From contig JANYDK010000093.1 of NCBI GenBank assembly GCA_025363655.1, forward strand, positions 1-64,000: 64,000 nucleotides of DNA, written 5' to 3'. Both the position numbers and the translations under genes were made by a program. The notes under the pieces are model-generated. The model saw only the letters and a program-made list of their open reading frames with translations. It searched no databases and was not told the DNA's origin. Source of the DNA: Deltaproteobacteria bacterium (GTDB taxonomy: Bacteria; Myxococcota_A; Polyangia; Polyangiales; JADJMO01). Shown here in pieces: positions 8,527-17,639 of the stretch (its first letter is position 1; the number at the start of each line of letters is the position of its first letter).

Positions 8527-9762
8527 TCAGCGCACCTCGCCGACGAACTCGACGGTCGGCATCGTCGTCGAGTCGCTGGTGTGCAGACGCGTGATCACGC
8601 CCGTCGTCGCGTTCACCGCCCACATTCCATTGACCCCGCAGACGACGCCGCCGGCGACGAGGGTGTTGCCGTCGGCGGTCCAGGTCCCCGAGCCGCTGAG
8701 GAAGCCGTCCGCCGGCGACCCGAGCGCGGTGAGGATTTTTCGTCCGCTGCCGTCGGCGTTGATGACGCCGAGATTGCCGCGCGGATCGCTCTCGGCGTTG
8801 ACGTGGAGGAACGAGAGTTTGGCGCCCGTCGGTGACCAACGCGGCCAGACGTCTCCCGCGACCGTGCTCGGGATCGCGGTCACCGCGCTGCCGTCGGTCT
8901 TCATCGTGAACATGTTGCTGTGCACGTTGTGGAAGGCGATCAGCGAGTCGCTCGCGCGCAGGTCGGGGCTGTCGTCGTAGCAATCGCGGCCGAGGATGTT
9001 GGCGAAGCCGGTGCCATCTTTGCCCGTGACCGACACGCCGCACGAGTTGTCGAAGTAGACCTTGGTCGAGTCGGCCGCCCAGGTGACGCCGACGACGTAG
9101 TCGCCGTTGTTGAAGACCTTCGTCTCGACGCCGCTCGTCAGGTCGCGCACGTAGATGTTGCCGCGCGTCTGGATGGGGTTGTCCTTGTGGAAGACCAGGT
9201 ACTTGCCGTCGGGGCTGAGCCGCGGCCAGACGCCCGTCGTCAGCTTGACGTCCGAGGTGCCATCACCCTTCGCGACCCAGATTTCGCCGTCGGCCGTCGT
9301 CGAGGCTGCGAGGCGGCTGTAATAGATGGTGCCGGTTACGGTACCGTAACCTGGGGCGACGCAGCCCGTGTCGCCCGCCTCTGCTGCATCGGTCGTGTCG
9401 GCCACGAACGTGTCGGCAGTATCGGCGGTGTCGGCCGTATCGGTCGTGTCTGCGGTATCTGCGGTGTCAGCCGTATCGGTCGTGTCGGCGGCGTCCGTCG
9501 TGTCGGGTTTGGTCGCGTCGGTCGTGTCGGCGACGAAGGTGTCGGCGATCCCCGTGTCGGCGGTCCCCGTGTCGGGTTTCGCGGTATCGGGCTTGGTCGA
9601 GTCAGCGACGCCGGTGTCCGAATTGTCGCCCGTGTCTGCCGGAGAATCGGTCGTCGTTTCGTCGCCGCTGCACGCGGGGAGGAGCACCCCGAGGGGCGCC
9701 GTCGCCAACACCACCGAGCAGCAACCGCGCACGCCGAGCCCGCGCAACCAAGAATGGGTCAT
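8527..9762 (-). CDS. Lipoprotein with Asp/Thr-rich stalk and WD40/TolB-like propeller
   Basis: Predicted surface lipoprotein of 411 residues. The signal peptide runs to a lipobox LLPAC. A roughly 100-residue stalk of repeated DTADT/DTTD units follows, then six to seven TolB/PD40-like blades marked by repeated WPRLSPDGKYLVF-, WSPTGAKLSFL- and WTADGNTL-type segments. TolB-like propellers bind partner proteins or glycans; the partner here is unknown. The start ATG 9762 is preceded by GGAGGA with good spacing and puts MTHSWLRG before the hydrophobic core. The frame is open further upstream to 9804 without a better site. Confidence 0.85.
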   Translation of the reverse strand: MTHSWLRGLGVRGCCSVVLATAPLGVLLPACSGDETTTDSPADTGDNSDTGVADSTKPDTAKPDTGTADTGIADTFVADTTDATKPDTTDAADTTDTADTADTADTTDTADTADTADTFVADTTDAAEAGDTGCVAPGYGTVTGTIYYSRLAASTTADGEIWVAKGDGTSDVKLTTGVWPRLSPDGKYLVFHKDNPIQTRGNIYVRDLTSGVETKVFNNGDYVVGVTWAADSTKVYFDNSCGVSVTGKDGTGFANILGRDCYDDSPDLRASDSLIAFHNVHSNMFTMKTDGSAVTAIPSTVAGDVWPRWSPTGAKLSFLHVNAESDPRGNLGVINADGSGRKILTALGSPADGFLSGSGTWTADGNTLVAGGVVCGVNGMWAVNATTGVITRLHTSDSTTMPTVEFVGEVR

Positions 9763-9915
9763 CAGGAAGTCCTCCGTGGGGGAACGAACGCGCGACGCGC
9801 GCAACAGGGTCGCGTCGAGGTTGCTCGAAGGGAGGGCCTCCGTCGATTGTCATTGTCAGCCATGCCCTGGGATGGCGCGGAAACGCACCCGATTGGCGCG
9901 TCCGTGTTGGTGCGC

Positions 9916-11385
9916 TCACCAGGTCACGATCAGCTCTTTTTCCGGGCTTCGCGCGAGGTGGAAGTCGTCGACGTAGATGTCGTAGGCGATCTTGATCTTC
10001 ACCGGCGTCGCTGGCTTCTTCAGGCTCACGGGCCAGATGGCGGTGTGCGGCACGGCGATCGACGCGCCGTCTTTCAGGTCCATCGGATCGCCCACCACGA
10101 TCATCGTCTTCGGCGTGCTCGCAGCGACGAAGCCCTTGGCGTCTTTGTATTTCGCGTTGCGGAACGGGATCTGCGCGCCGTCTTTGGTGAAGCGGACGAC
10201 GATCTGGAATTTGTGCCCGCTCGCCTTCTTCAACGTGCCGGCGAAGGAGATGACGAGGTCGGTGTCGGCGTCGACGAGGACGTTCGAGATCGTCGTCGGG
10301 GCGAGGAGCGCGGCCTCGGGAGCCGCCGTGACCGGCTTCGGGGTCGGGGTCGGGGTCGGAGTGGGCGTCGGAGTCGGGTTGGGCGTCGGGGTCGGTATCG
10401 AGAAGTCTTTCGCCGTGTAGACCTCGTCGACCACCTTGGGAAAGACGGCGTACGAGACCCACGCGTAGCCGCCGTCGCCCCAGCTCTTTCCCCACGAGTT
10501 CTGGAAGCGAAAGGCTTGCTTGGCATCGTCGTACCCGACGACCGCGATGGCGTGCCCACCGAGATCTTTCCCGACCGGTCCGTTGTAGATGACGGCGCCC
10601 TTGAGGTTGTCGAACGTCGGATCGACGGTCATGCCGACGACGATCGGGTTGTGCGCGGCGAGCTGTCCCTTCACCTGCATGACGTCGAGGGGCACGCGTC
10701 GATAGGACTCGATGCGGAAGTCGAGCGCCTCTTTCTTCACCGTCGAAGGCGGCATCGTCGTGCAGTTCGCGTCGGTGTAGGGGAACTCCTTGAGGGTGGC
10801 GACGCCTTCGTTGATCATCGCGTCGAGCCCGTCGATGATGTCCATGCCGGCGTTCTGACAGGCGCCCGATGCGTGGTGCTGGTTGTAGAGGAACGACGGG
10901 CTGAACTCGTGATCGGCCGTCTTCGCGCCCCACGCGCGTTGATGGTTCTCGAGGTAGCTCTTCATCGCGAACGCGAGCGACCAACCGACGCACGAGCCCT
11001 GCGCGCCTTGATCACCCGGCGCGGGAAATTCCGGGCTGAGATCGATCGACGGGGGGAGGGTGTCGATGAGCGCGGCTTGCGCGGTCGGCAGCGCCAAGAG
11101 CTTCGCCGGCTTCGCGCGTACGAGCCCGTAGGTGTGCGACGCCGCGCCACCGATGCCGGGGATCGCCGTCGGCAAGGCGGTCGGAAACGTCGTCGGCACG
11201 AGGACCGGGATGGTCGGGATGCCGCTCGGTGCCGGGATCGTCGGCCACGTCGTCGGGAACGTCGGCGCGGTCGGCGCGGCACCCGAGCGATGGGCTCCGA
11301 TCGCCGCGACGCCACCGGTGATGAGCACGCCAATGGCAACGACACGCACACGCACACGCCTACGCCCAGTCGACGATCCCGCCAT
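9916..11385 (-). CDS. Papain-family (C1A) cysteine protease, exported
   Basis: 489 residues. An Arg-rich N-terminus and a hydrophobic segment (residues about 11-30) form a signal peptide or anchor, followed by a Pro/Thr-rich region. The C1A peptidase domain has Cys132 in DQGAQGSCVGWS, His278 in DLGGHAIAVVGYDD and Asn296 in QNSWGKSWGDGG, the complete Cys-His-Asn triad with oxyanion Gln125 region. A TP-repeat linker (residues about 330-350) leads to a C-terminal beta-rich domain of about 130 residues. The start ATG 11385 has GGGAGG upstream. It is divergent from the PlsC gene. Predation or cell-surface protein turnover is a plausible role in a myxobacterium, but this is inference. Confidence 0.92.
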   Translation of the reverse strand: MAGSSTGRRRVRVRVVAIGVLITGGVAAIGAHRSGAAPTAPTFPTTWPTIPAPSGIPTIPVLVPTTFPTALPTAIPGIGGAASHTYGLVRAKPAKLLALPTAQAALIDTLPPSIDLSPEFPAPGDQGAQGSCVGWSLAFAMKSYLENHQRAWGAKTADHEFSPSFLYNQHHASGACQNAGMDIIDGLDAMINEGVATLKEFPYTDANCTTMPPSTVKKEALDFRIESYRRVPLDVMQVKGQLAAHNPIVVGMTVDPTFDNLKGAVIYNGPVGKDLGGHAIAVVGYDDAKQAFRFQNSWGKSWGDGGYAWVSYAVFPKVVDEVYTAKDFSIPTPTPNPTPTPTPTPTPTPKPVTAAPEAALLAPTTISNVLVDADTDLVISFAGTLKKASGHKFQIVVRFTKDGAQIPFRNAKYKDAKGFVAASTPKTMIVVGDPMDLKDGASIAVPHTAIWPVSLKKPATPVKIKIAYDIYVDDFHLARSPEKELIVTW

Positions 11386-11482
11386 CGAGCCTCCCTCGCG
11401 AGAGCGATCGCGCCCTCGACGAAGAAAGCATACGTGGTCCGCGGGCTTGACGGCGCGGGCTCGAACGAACAGTCCATCGTGC
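11386..11482. promoter_or_regulatory. Divergent intergenic region between papain-like protease and PlsC genes
   Basis: This 97-base gap must hold the promoters of both divergent genes. The plus strand has a TTGACG at about 11448 and the minus strand a TATGCT at about 11427, but no convincing full promoter or operator is seen. Confidence 0.35.
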
Positions 11483-12286
11483 ATGGCTGAGACGCGCGAT
11501 CGGCGGCTGCAAGCGCTCGTCGGCTGGGCGACGTTCGCACTGGTTGGACCAGCGGCGGTGTTCACGATGCGCGGCGTTCGGCGCCATCGAATGGTCGGGC
11601 TCGACGAGGCGCGTCGTCGGTATCGCGAGGCCCTCGCCAGCGGTCGTCCGACCCTGATCTGCGCGAATCATCTGACCATGGTGGATTCCGCGTTCCTCCA
11701 CCATGCGCTCGCCCCCCTCGTCGACTACCTCACCGACTTCCGGCGCTTCGCTTGGAACGTGCCGGCGACCGAAAATTTCACGAAGAGCACTCTTTTGCGG
11801 GTTCTCGTCTACGTCGGCAAGTGCATCCCCATCGACCGCGCAGGGAGCGCCGAGCATCACAAAGCGGTGCTCGATCAGCTTCGTCATCTCCTCGAAGCCG
11901 GACAGCCGTGCGTGATTTTTCCGGAGGGCGGGCGAAGTCGCACGGGTCGCGTCGAGCCTTCGCAGGTCACCTACGGCATCGGCCAAATCCTCCGCGAGCT
12001 CGAGAAGCCGCAGGTGCTGTGCGTATATCTGCGGGGCGAACGGCAGGTTTCGTGGGGCAGCCTGCCGGCGAAGGGCGACACCATGCACGTCACGGTCGAG
12101 CTCCTCGAACCGAGCACGACGCAAACTGGTCTGCGCGCGGTCCGTGACCTCTCGCGTCAGGTGATCGAAAAATTGGCCGAGATGGAAAAGGGCCATTTTT
12201 CCCGTCTCGAACGCGACGCGCTGCGTCCTGGAGGCGCCGGCGATGACGCACCCAAACCTCGTGGCCGAGAGATGAACGGGGAATGA
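11483..12286 (+). CDS. 1-acylglycerol-3-phosphate acyltransferase (PlsC-like)
   Basis: 267-residue acyltransferase of the LPLAT family. The catalytic HX4D motif is in ANHLTMVDSA (His63, Asp68), and the substrate-binding FPEGGRSRTG motif lies about 90 residues later. A hydrophobic N-terminal segment (about 10-30) suggests peripheral or single-pass inner-membrane association. The reaction would be acyl transfer from acyl-ACP or acyl-CoA to a lysophospholipid or similar acceptor. The gene sits immediately upstream of a fatty-acid synthesis cassette on the same strand (37-base gap to fabD), so it may place the product acyl chain of that cassette into a lipid. The start ATG 11483 was chosen because homology to the family begins just downstream. 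Confidence 0.88.
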   Translation: MAETRDRRLQALVGWATFALVGPAAVFTMRGVRRHRMVGLDEARRRYREALASGRPTLICANHLTMVDSAFLHHALAPLVDYLTDFRRFAWNVPATENFTKSTLLRVLVYVGKCIPIDRAGSAEHHKAVLDQLRHLLEAGQPCVIFPEGGRSRTGRVEPSQVTYGIGQILRELEKPQVLCVYLRGERQVSWGSLPAKGDTMHVTVELLEPSTTQTGLRAVRDLSRQVIEKLAEMEKGHFSRLERDALRPGGAGDDAPKPRGREMNGE

Positions 12287-12322
12287 GAGAATCGTGACAG
12301 AGAGACGTGCTAGCGGAAGGGC

Positions 12323-13261
12323 GTGAAACAACGCTCAATCGCGGTCGTTTTCCCGGGGCAGGGGTCACAGCGCGCTGGCATGGCGCGTGACTTTCACCAA
12401 CGCTTCGCCGCCTCGCGGGATGCGTTCTCCGAAGCGAGCGAGGCGCTCGGCCTCGACGTCGCTTCTCTTTGCTTCGAGGAGGACGAACGCCTCGATCGCA
12501 CGGAGTTCACGCAGCCGGCGATCCTCACCGCCGAGATCGCCATGATGCGCGCGCTCGAAGCGGAGTTCGGGCTCCGTCCGGCGTATTTCGGAGGCCACAG
12601 CCTCGGCGAGTACACCGCGCTCTGTGCCGCGGGCGTCATCTCGCTCTCCTCGGCCGTGCGGCTGGTGCGACGTCGTGGCGCGCTGATGCAAGACGCGGTT
12701 CCGCTCGGCACCGGCGCGATGGTCGCGGTCATCGCCGAGGGAGTGGCCGATCGCGATCTCGCCGGCGATCTCGCCGATCTCGAGGTCGACGTCGCCAATC
12801 GCAACTCGGCGACGCAGGTCGTGCTCTCCGGCGAGCGCACCGCGATCGAGCGCGCGCAATCGCGTCTGCCGCAGATCTTCGGCGACACGCCCTTCGAGGC
12901 CATCGCGCTCAACGTCAGCGCGCCCTTCCATTCGCGGATGATGCGACCGATCGAGGCGCCCTTCCGCGCTGCGCTCGAGGAGATCGCCGGCACGCTGCAT
13001 CCCGAGCGCGCCACGGTGGTGACGTCGAACCTCGCGGGCGGCTTCCATCGCGCCGACGTGTCGTCGCTGATCGATGGCTTGACGCGGCAGCTGAGCGGAA
13101 CGGTCGACTGGATCGCCAACATGCGCGCGCTCACCGAGGCAGCCACCGAGATCTACGAGGTCGGACCGGGACGGCCGCTCCGTGGCTTCTTCAAGTCGAC
13201 GGGCCGCGAGGTCACCGCGATCATTTCGGTGTCGTCGGCCGAGCGAGGACTGGCGGCATGA
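12323..13261 (+). CDS. fabD: Malonyl-CoA:ACP transacylase
   Basis: 312 residues. The N-terminal FPGQGSQ motif and nucleophile Ser93 in GGHSLGEYTAL are typical of FabD and acyltransferase domains. The histidine of the Ser-His dyad is in NVSAPFHSRMM. The enzyme loads malonyl groups onto ACP. The GTG start at 12323 gives the usual MKQRSIAVVFPGQGSQ N-terminus. The stop overlaps the next start (ATGA at 13258), and all following genes are tightly packed, so this is the first chain-building gene of the cassette. Confidence 0.95.
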   Translation: MKQRSIAVVFPGQGSQRAGMARDFHQRFAASRDAFSEASEALGLDVASLCFEEDERLDRTEFTQPAILTAEIAMMRALEAEFGLRPAYFGGHSLGEYTALCAAGVISLSSAVRLVRRRGALMQDAVPLGTGAMVAVIAEGVADRDLAGDLADLEVDVANRNSATQVVLSGERTAIERAQSRLPQIFGDTPFEAIALNVSAPFHSRMMRPIEAPFRAALEEIAGTLHPERATVVTSNLAGGFHRADVSSLIDGLTRQLSGTVDWIANMRALTEAATEIYEVGPGRPLRGFFKSTGREVTAIISVSSAERGLAA

Positions 13262-14211
13262 GCCTCTCGTTCGACGCCAACCATTGGGCGCTCATCCTCG
13301 GCGGCTCCAGCGGCTTCGGTCTCGCCACCGCGCACAAGCTGGCGCGTCATGGGATGAACGTCGCCGTCATCCATCGCGATCGACGCGGCGCGATGACCAC
13401 GATCGAGGCTGAATTTACGGCCATTCGTGCGACGGGCGTGGGCTTCTTGGCTGTCAACGGCGACGCGCTCTCCGAGGAAGGTCGCAAGACCGCGCTCGAT
13501 GCGCTCGCCGAACGGATGGGCGGCGAAGGTCGCGTTCGCCTGCTCATGCACTCGATCGCCTACGGCAACCTCAAGCCGCTGGTCCCCGTGCAACCGAAAG
13601 AGAGCGCAGCGCCCGCGCACGCACGTGGACGACTCGCCGAACGCCTCGGCGTCACGCAGGCCGCGCTCACCGAAGCGATCAGCGCCATCGTCGCCGCCGG
13701 TGACGGAGACGAGCTCGCGCACCTCGTCGATCCGCCGGCCTACGACGCCGAAGCGGTCCTCGAGGACGAAGATTTCGCGCGCACCGTCTTCAGCATGGGC
13801 ACCAGCCTCGCGTCGTGGACGCAGGACGTCTTTCGTCGCCGCCTCTTCGCCGCCGATGCCCGCGTCGTCGGGATGACCAGCGAGGGCAACGAGGTGGCGT
13901 GGCGCGGATATGCCGCCGTCTCCGCCGCCAAGGTCGCGCTCGAATCGGTCTCCCGCACCATCGCCACCGAGCTCGCGTGCTACGGCGTGCGCTCCAACAT
14001 CGTGCAAGCGGGCGTCACCGACACGCCGGCGTTGCGCCTGATTCCCGGCAGCGAACGCATGAAGGCAGAGGCGCGTTTGCGCAACCCGTTCGGAAGGTTG
14101 ACCACCACCGCCGACGTCGCCGACTTCATCAGCCTCCTCTGCACCGACGAGGCTCGTTGGGTGAACGGCGCCCTCATTCGCGTCGACGGCGGCGAACGCA
14201 TCTCGGGCTGA
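13258..14211 (+). CDS. Enoyl-ACP reductase-like SDR (FabI/FabL type, Y-x6-K)
   Basis: 317-residue short-chain dehydrogenase. The nucleotide-binding glycine motif is LGGSSGFGLATA (residues 14-25). The active site is Tyr218 and Lys225 in RGYAAVSAAKVALES. The Y-x6-K spacing is characteristic of enoyl-ACP reductases (FabI/FabL) rather than ketoreductases, which have Y-x3-K. A roughly 60-residue insertion rich in Ala/Glu (residues about 115-175) is longer than in typical FabI. It would reduce the trans-2-enoyl-ACP in each elongation cycle. The ATG overlaps the fabD stop. The assignment as enoyl reductase rests on the catalytic spacing and the cluster context. Confidence 0.82.
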   Translation: MSLSFDANHWALILGGSSGFGLATAHKLARHGMNVAVIHRDRRGAMTTIEAEFTAIRATGVGFLAVNGDALSEEGRKTALDALAERMGGEGRVRLLMHSIAYGNLKPLVPVQPKESAAPAHARGRLAERLGVTQAALTEAISAIVAAGDGDELAHLVDPPAYDAEAVLEDEDFARTVFSMGTSLASWTQDVFRRRLFAADARVVGMTSEGNEVAWRGYAAVSAAKVALESVSRTIATELACYGVRSNIVQAGVTDTPALRLIPGSERMKAEARLRNPFGRLTTTADVADFISLLCTDEARWVNGALIRVDGGERISG

Positions 14212-14219
14212 GGAGAGCG

Positions 14220-15251
14220 ATGTTGCGCCCGTTGTATCTCCACGCCGTCGGTCATTTTCATCCCGAAAACGTCATCGACAACCGCTTCCTCGAGGCTCTC
14301 GACATCGGGACCAACGACGAGTGGATCCTCGAGCGGGTGGGCATTCGCGCGCGTCGCACGGTGCTGCCGCTCGACTACGTCAGGCGCACCAAGAACGCCG
14401 ACCTCCGCGCCGGACAAGAGGCCGCGCTCTACTCCAACGTCGAGACCGGCAAGCGCGCTGCGTTGCACGCGATGGCGCGCGCGGGCATCGGTCCGAAAGA
14501 CGTCGGGATGGTCATCGCCGGTGGGTGCGCGCCCGAGATGGCGAACCCGTCGGAGGCCTGTCGCATCGCCGCGGCCCTGGAAATCGAGGCTCCGGCGGTC
14601 GACATCAACTCCGCCTGCTCGAGCTTCGGCGCGCAGCTGCACCTCCTCGGGTCGATGGACGACTTGCCGCCGTACGTCTTGGTGGTGAACCCCGAGAACA
14701 CGACGCGCGTCGTCGACTACTCCGATCGCGCGACGGCGGTCCTCTGGGGCGACGCCACCAGCGCGGCGATTCTTTCGCGTGAGGTGCCGGCGCGTGCGCG
14801 CATCGTCTCGACCTCGCTCGCCAGCTCGCCGATGGGATGGAAGGCGGTCACCATTCCGCGCTTCGGCCACTTCGTGCAAGACGGCAGCGCGGTGCAGCGC
14901 TTCGCCATCAAGACGACGAGCAGCTGTCTCGAGAAGCTCCTTCCTGCCGCGCGCGCCCACGCCGAGCACACCGGCGGTCGCGTGCGTTTCATCGGTCACC
15001 AAGCGAACCTGCTCGTGCTCGAGTCGGTGGCGCGCCGCGCCGAGCTGGCCACGGAAGATCATTTCCACAACGTCGTCGACTTCGGCAACACCGGCGCCGC
15101 GGGTGCACCGAGCGTGCTCTCGCAAAACTGGGAGCGGCTCGAGGACGGCGACAGCGTGATCGTGGTGGTGGTCGGCTCGGGCCTCACGTGGGCCAGCCTT
15201 CGAATCGAAATCGGCGAAAAAACTCGGACCCAAGAGACGGGAGCCTCGTGA
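14220..15251 (+). CDS. 3-oxoacyl-ACP synthase III family (FabH-like)
   Basis: 343-residue thiolase-fold condensing enzyme. The KAS III triad is complete: Cys133 in DINSACSSFGAQL, His260 in RFIGHQANLLVL and Asn290 in DFGNTGAAGAPS. It probably primes chain synthesis by condensing an acyl-CoA with malonyl-ACP. The N-terminus (RPLYLHAVGHFHPENVIDN) and the DEWILERVGIRARR segment match the FabH-like family, although an unusual stretch (VLPLDYVRRTKNADLRAG) precedes the first core helix. A GGAGAG sequence lies just before ATG 14220. The stop shares one base with the fabA start. Confidence 0.9.
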   Translation: MLRPLYLHAVGHFHPENVIDNRFLEALDIGTNDEWILERVGIRARRTVLPLDYVRRTKNADLRAGQEAALYSNVETGKRAALHAMARAGIGPKDVGMVIAGGCAPEMANPSEACRIAAALEIEAPAVDINSACSSFGAQLHLLGSMDDLPPYVLVVNPENTTRVVDYSDRATAVLWGDATSAAILSREVPARARIVSTSLASSPMGWKAVTIPRFGHFVQDGSAVQRFAIKTTSSCLEKLLPAARAHAEHTGGRVRFIGHQANLLVLESVARRAELATEDHFHNVVDFGNTGAAGAPSVLSQNWERLEDGDSVIVVVVGSGLTWASLRIEIGEKTRTQETGAS

Positions 15252-15850
15252 TGCGATACGCGGAATACCTGGAACGCAGCACCTTCTCCAAAGAAGAGCT
15301 GTTCGGCCTCGCGCAAGGCAACCTCGTCGAGGACGCGCCGGCCGAGTTCATCCGCTTGCCTGCCCCGCCGATGCTGATGATCGATCGCGTCGTCGAGCTC
15401 CGTCGTGACGGCGCGCGCGGTCGCATCGTCGGCGAGCAGGACATCCACTTCGACGATTGGTTCTTCCAGTGCCATTTTCGTGGCGATCCGGTGCAACCCG
15501 GTTGCCTCGGCGTCGACGCGGTCTGGCAGCTCGTCGGTCTCTACTGCTCCACCGCGGGTGCGCCCGGCTCGGGTCGCGCGCTCGGCTGCAAAGAGGTCGA
15601 GTTCTCCGGACAGATTCGCCCCTACGACAAAGTCGTTCGCTACGAGGTCGACATCCGCCGCTACTCCGAGCTCAAAGAATCAGGCAGCGCGGTCGCCATC
15701 GGAACCGCCAAGGTCTTCGTCGACGGCGAGCACATCTACACCGTGAAGGACGCCAAGGTCGGCATGTTCCGCGGCATCGCCTACCCCGACTACCCGGCGC
15801 GTTCGCAGAACAGCAAAGGCGGCATCATGGATCGAGGGTCTTCGTCATGA
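15251..15850 (+). CDS. fabA: 3-hydroxydecanoyl-ACP dehydratase/isomerase FabA
   Basis: 199-residue hotdog-fold enzyme. The catalytic motif is WFFQCHFRGDPVQPGCLGVD with His75 and Asp89. The combination of CHFxGDPVxPGCLGxDA and downstream WQLVGLY is diagnostic of FabA rather than FabZ. FabA dehydrates 3-hydroxyacyl-ACP and can isomerise trans-2 to cis-3 decenoyl-ACP, the entry step to unsaturated chains. It overlaps the preceding KAS III stop by one base and the following fabZ start by four. Confidence 0.94.
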   Translation: MRYAEYLERSTFSKEELFGLAQGNLVEDAPAEFIRLPAPPMLMIDRVVELRRDGARGRIVGEQDIHFDDWFFQCHFRGDPVQPGCLGVDAVWQLVGLYCSTAGAPGSGRALGCKEVEFSGQIRPYDKVVRYEVDIRRYSELKESGSAVAIGTAKVFVDGEHIYTVKDAKVGMFRGIAYPDYPARSQNSKGGIMDRGSSS

Positions 15851-16314
15851 CGTTCGGACCGCTCTCGCTCGAAGACGTCCTCGCGCTGGTGCCGCAGCAG
15901 CGTCCGTTCCGTTTTCTCGATCGCATCGTCTCGATGAACGAGTCGCACGCCGTCGGCGAGTACACTTTCCGCGACGACGAGACCTTCTATCAAGGCCATT
16001 TTCCCGGCAATCCAGTGACGCCGGGGGTCATCCTCATCGAGACGATGTGCCAGACCGGGCTCGTCGCGCTCGGCATCTATCTCCTCGGGCTCGAGTCGCC
16101 GCGTGACGAGGTCGCCCAGACGGTGACGCTCTTCACCGAGTGCGAGGTCGAGTTCGAGCGCGTGGTGAAGCCCGGTGACACGGTGCGCGTGTCGGCGGAG
16201 AAGCTGTACTGGCGTCGTCGCAAATTGAAGTCGACCGTCGTCCTTTCGCTCGCCGACGGAACGTCGGTGGCCAAGGGAACCGTCGCCGGAATGGGGGTAC
16301 GTCGTGACGGTTGA
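15847..16314 (+). CDS. fabZ: 3-hydroxyacyl-ACP dehydratase FabZ-like
   Basis: 155-residue hotdog-fold dehydratase. Catalytic His51 lies in YQGHFPGNPVTPGVI and Glu65 in LIETMCQTGL, the FabZ pattern (Glu where FabA has Asp). The N-terminal VLALVPQQRPFRFLDRI is also typical. It carries out the general dehydration step of chain elongation. Its start overlaps the fabA stop (ATGA), and its own stop lies inside the next gene, so all three must be translated from one message. Having both FabA and FabZ side by side is noteworthy. Confidence 0.92.
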   Translation: MTFGPLSLEDVLALVPQQRPFRFLDRIVSMNESHAVGEYTFRDDETFYQGHFPGNPVTPGVILIETMCQTGLVALGIYLLGLESPRDEVAQTVTLFTECEVEFERVVKPGDTVRVSAEKLYWRRRKLKSTVVLSLADGTSVAKGTVAGMGVRRDG

Positions 16315-17593
16315 AAGACATGAACGAGTGGTGATCACCGGGCTCGGCGTCCTCGCACCGAACGGGCACGGCCTCGCGGCCTTCGCCGGCGCACTTCGCG
16401 AGGGCAAGAGCGGCATCCGTCATCAACCGCACCTCGCCGAGCTCAACTTCGGTTGTCAGGTCGGCGGCATCCCCGAGAACGTCGGCGAGATCGAGAAGTC
16501 GTATCTCACCGACGAAGAGCGGATGGCGATGAATCCCAACATGGTCTACGCGGCCATCGCGGCGATCGACGCCTTCACGGACGCCGGCCTCGTTCGTCCC
16601 GCCCCCGACGCCGACGTCGTCGATTGGGACACCGGCGCGATCATCGGCACCGGCATCGGCGGCATCGACACCATCGCCGAGAAGCTGGCGCCGCGCACCG
16701 ACGCCGGCAAAGTCGCCCGTCTCGGCAGCACGATGGTCGAGCAAATCATGTCGAGCGGGAACAGCGCGCGCGTCGCTGGGCTCCTCGGTCTCGGCAACCA
16801 GGTCACCACCAACTCGAGCGCTTGCAACACGGGCACCGAGGCGATCGTCGACGCCTTCCTCCGCATCCGCGACGGGCGCGCCAAGCGCATGCTCGCCGGC
16901 GGCTCTGAAGGTCACTCGAAATACATCTGGGCCGGCTTCGACGCGATGAAGGTGCTGAACCGCACCAAGAACGACGCGCCCGCCGAGGCCTCGAGGCCGA
17001 TGAGCGCGAGCGCCGCAGGCTTCATCCCCGGCTCCGGCGCCGGCGTTCTGGTGCTCGAGAACCTGACCAGCGCGAAAGAGCGTGGCGCGCGCATCTACGC
17101 CGAAATTCTCGGTGGATTCGTCAACTGCGGCGGACATCGAATGGGCGGGAGCATGACCGCGCCGAACCCGACGGCGGTGCAGCGTTGCATCCGCGGCGCG
17201 GTGGCGATGGCCGGGCTCCGCGGCGAGCAAATTGATGCCATCAATGGGCACCTGACGGCGACGTTCGCCGACCCTCACGAGGTCGGCAGCTGGGCCAAGG
17301 CGCTCGAGCTCGCGCCGGAGAAGATGCCGCTCATCCACTCGACGAAGTCGCTCATCGGTCACGCGCTCGGCGCGGCGGGGGCCATCGAGAGCGTCGCCTC
17401 CATCCTCGAGCTGCACCACGGCTTCGTCCACGGCTCGATCAACTGCGACGACTTGCACCCACAATTGACGGCCTACGAGAGCCGCGTCGTCCACCGCACC
17501 CGCGAAGTGCCGGGGCTCGAGATCATCGCCAAGGCGAGCTTCGGCTTCGGCGACGTCAACGGCTGCCTGGTCTTCCGCAAGTACCACGCGTAG
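16304..17593 (+). CDS. 3-oxoacyl-ACP synthase I/II family (FabB/FabF-like)
   Basis: 429-residue beta-ketoacyl synthase. The Cys-His-His triad is Cys174 in NSSACNTGTEA, His316 in INGHLTATFADPHE and His353 in KSLIGHALGAAGA, with Lys348. The His316 motif differs from the usual N-[AG]-H-G-T-S-T (here NGHLTAT), a possible specificity change. The enzyme extends acyl chains with malonyl-ACP. The GTG start at 16304 overlaps fabZ by 11 bases; translational coupling is likely. A clear gap of 46 bases with a Shine-Dalgarno sequence separates it from the ACP gene. Confidence 0.92.
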   Translation: MTVERHERVVITGLGVLAPNGHGLAAFAGALREGKSGIRHQPHLAELNFGCQVGGIPENVGEIEKSYLTDEERMAMNPNMVYAAIAAIDAFTDAGLVRPAPDADVVDWDTGAIIGTGIGGIDTIAEKLAPRTDAGKVARLGSTMVEQIMSSGNSARVAGLLGLGNQVTTNSSACNTGTEAIVDAFLRIRDGRAKRMLAGGSEGHSKYIWAGFDAMKVLNRTKNDAPAEASRPMSASAAGFIPGSGAGVLVLENLTSAKERGARIYAEILGGFVNCGGHRMGGSMTAPNPTAVQRCIRGAVAMAGLRGEQIDAINGHLTATFADPHEVGSWAKALELAPEKMPLIHSTKSLIGHALGAAGAIESVASILELHHGFVHGSINCDDLHPQLTAYESRVVHRTREVPGLEIIAKASFGFGDVNGCLVFRKYHA

Positions 17594-17639
17594 CAGCACC
17601 TAGTCGCAACAGGCATCGCAAGCCCCACAGGAGATCGTC

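Noticed and set aside
8920-11490. 856-codon plus-strand open frame
   Set aside because: It runs antisense to the lipoprotein and papain-like protease genes, whose motifs, signal peptides and Shine-Dalgarno sequences are clear. It is a codon-bias shadow.
13258-14211. SDR as the missing ketoreductase FabG
   Set aside because: The Tyr-Lys spacing is Y-x6-K, as in enoyl reductases, not the Y-x3-K of FabG. Biochemical proof is lacking.
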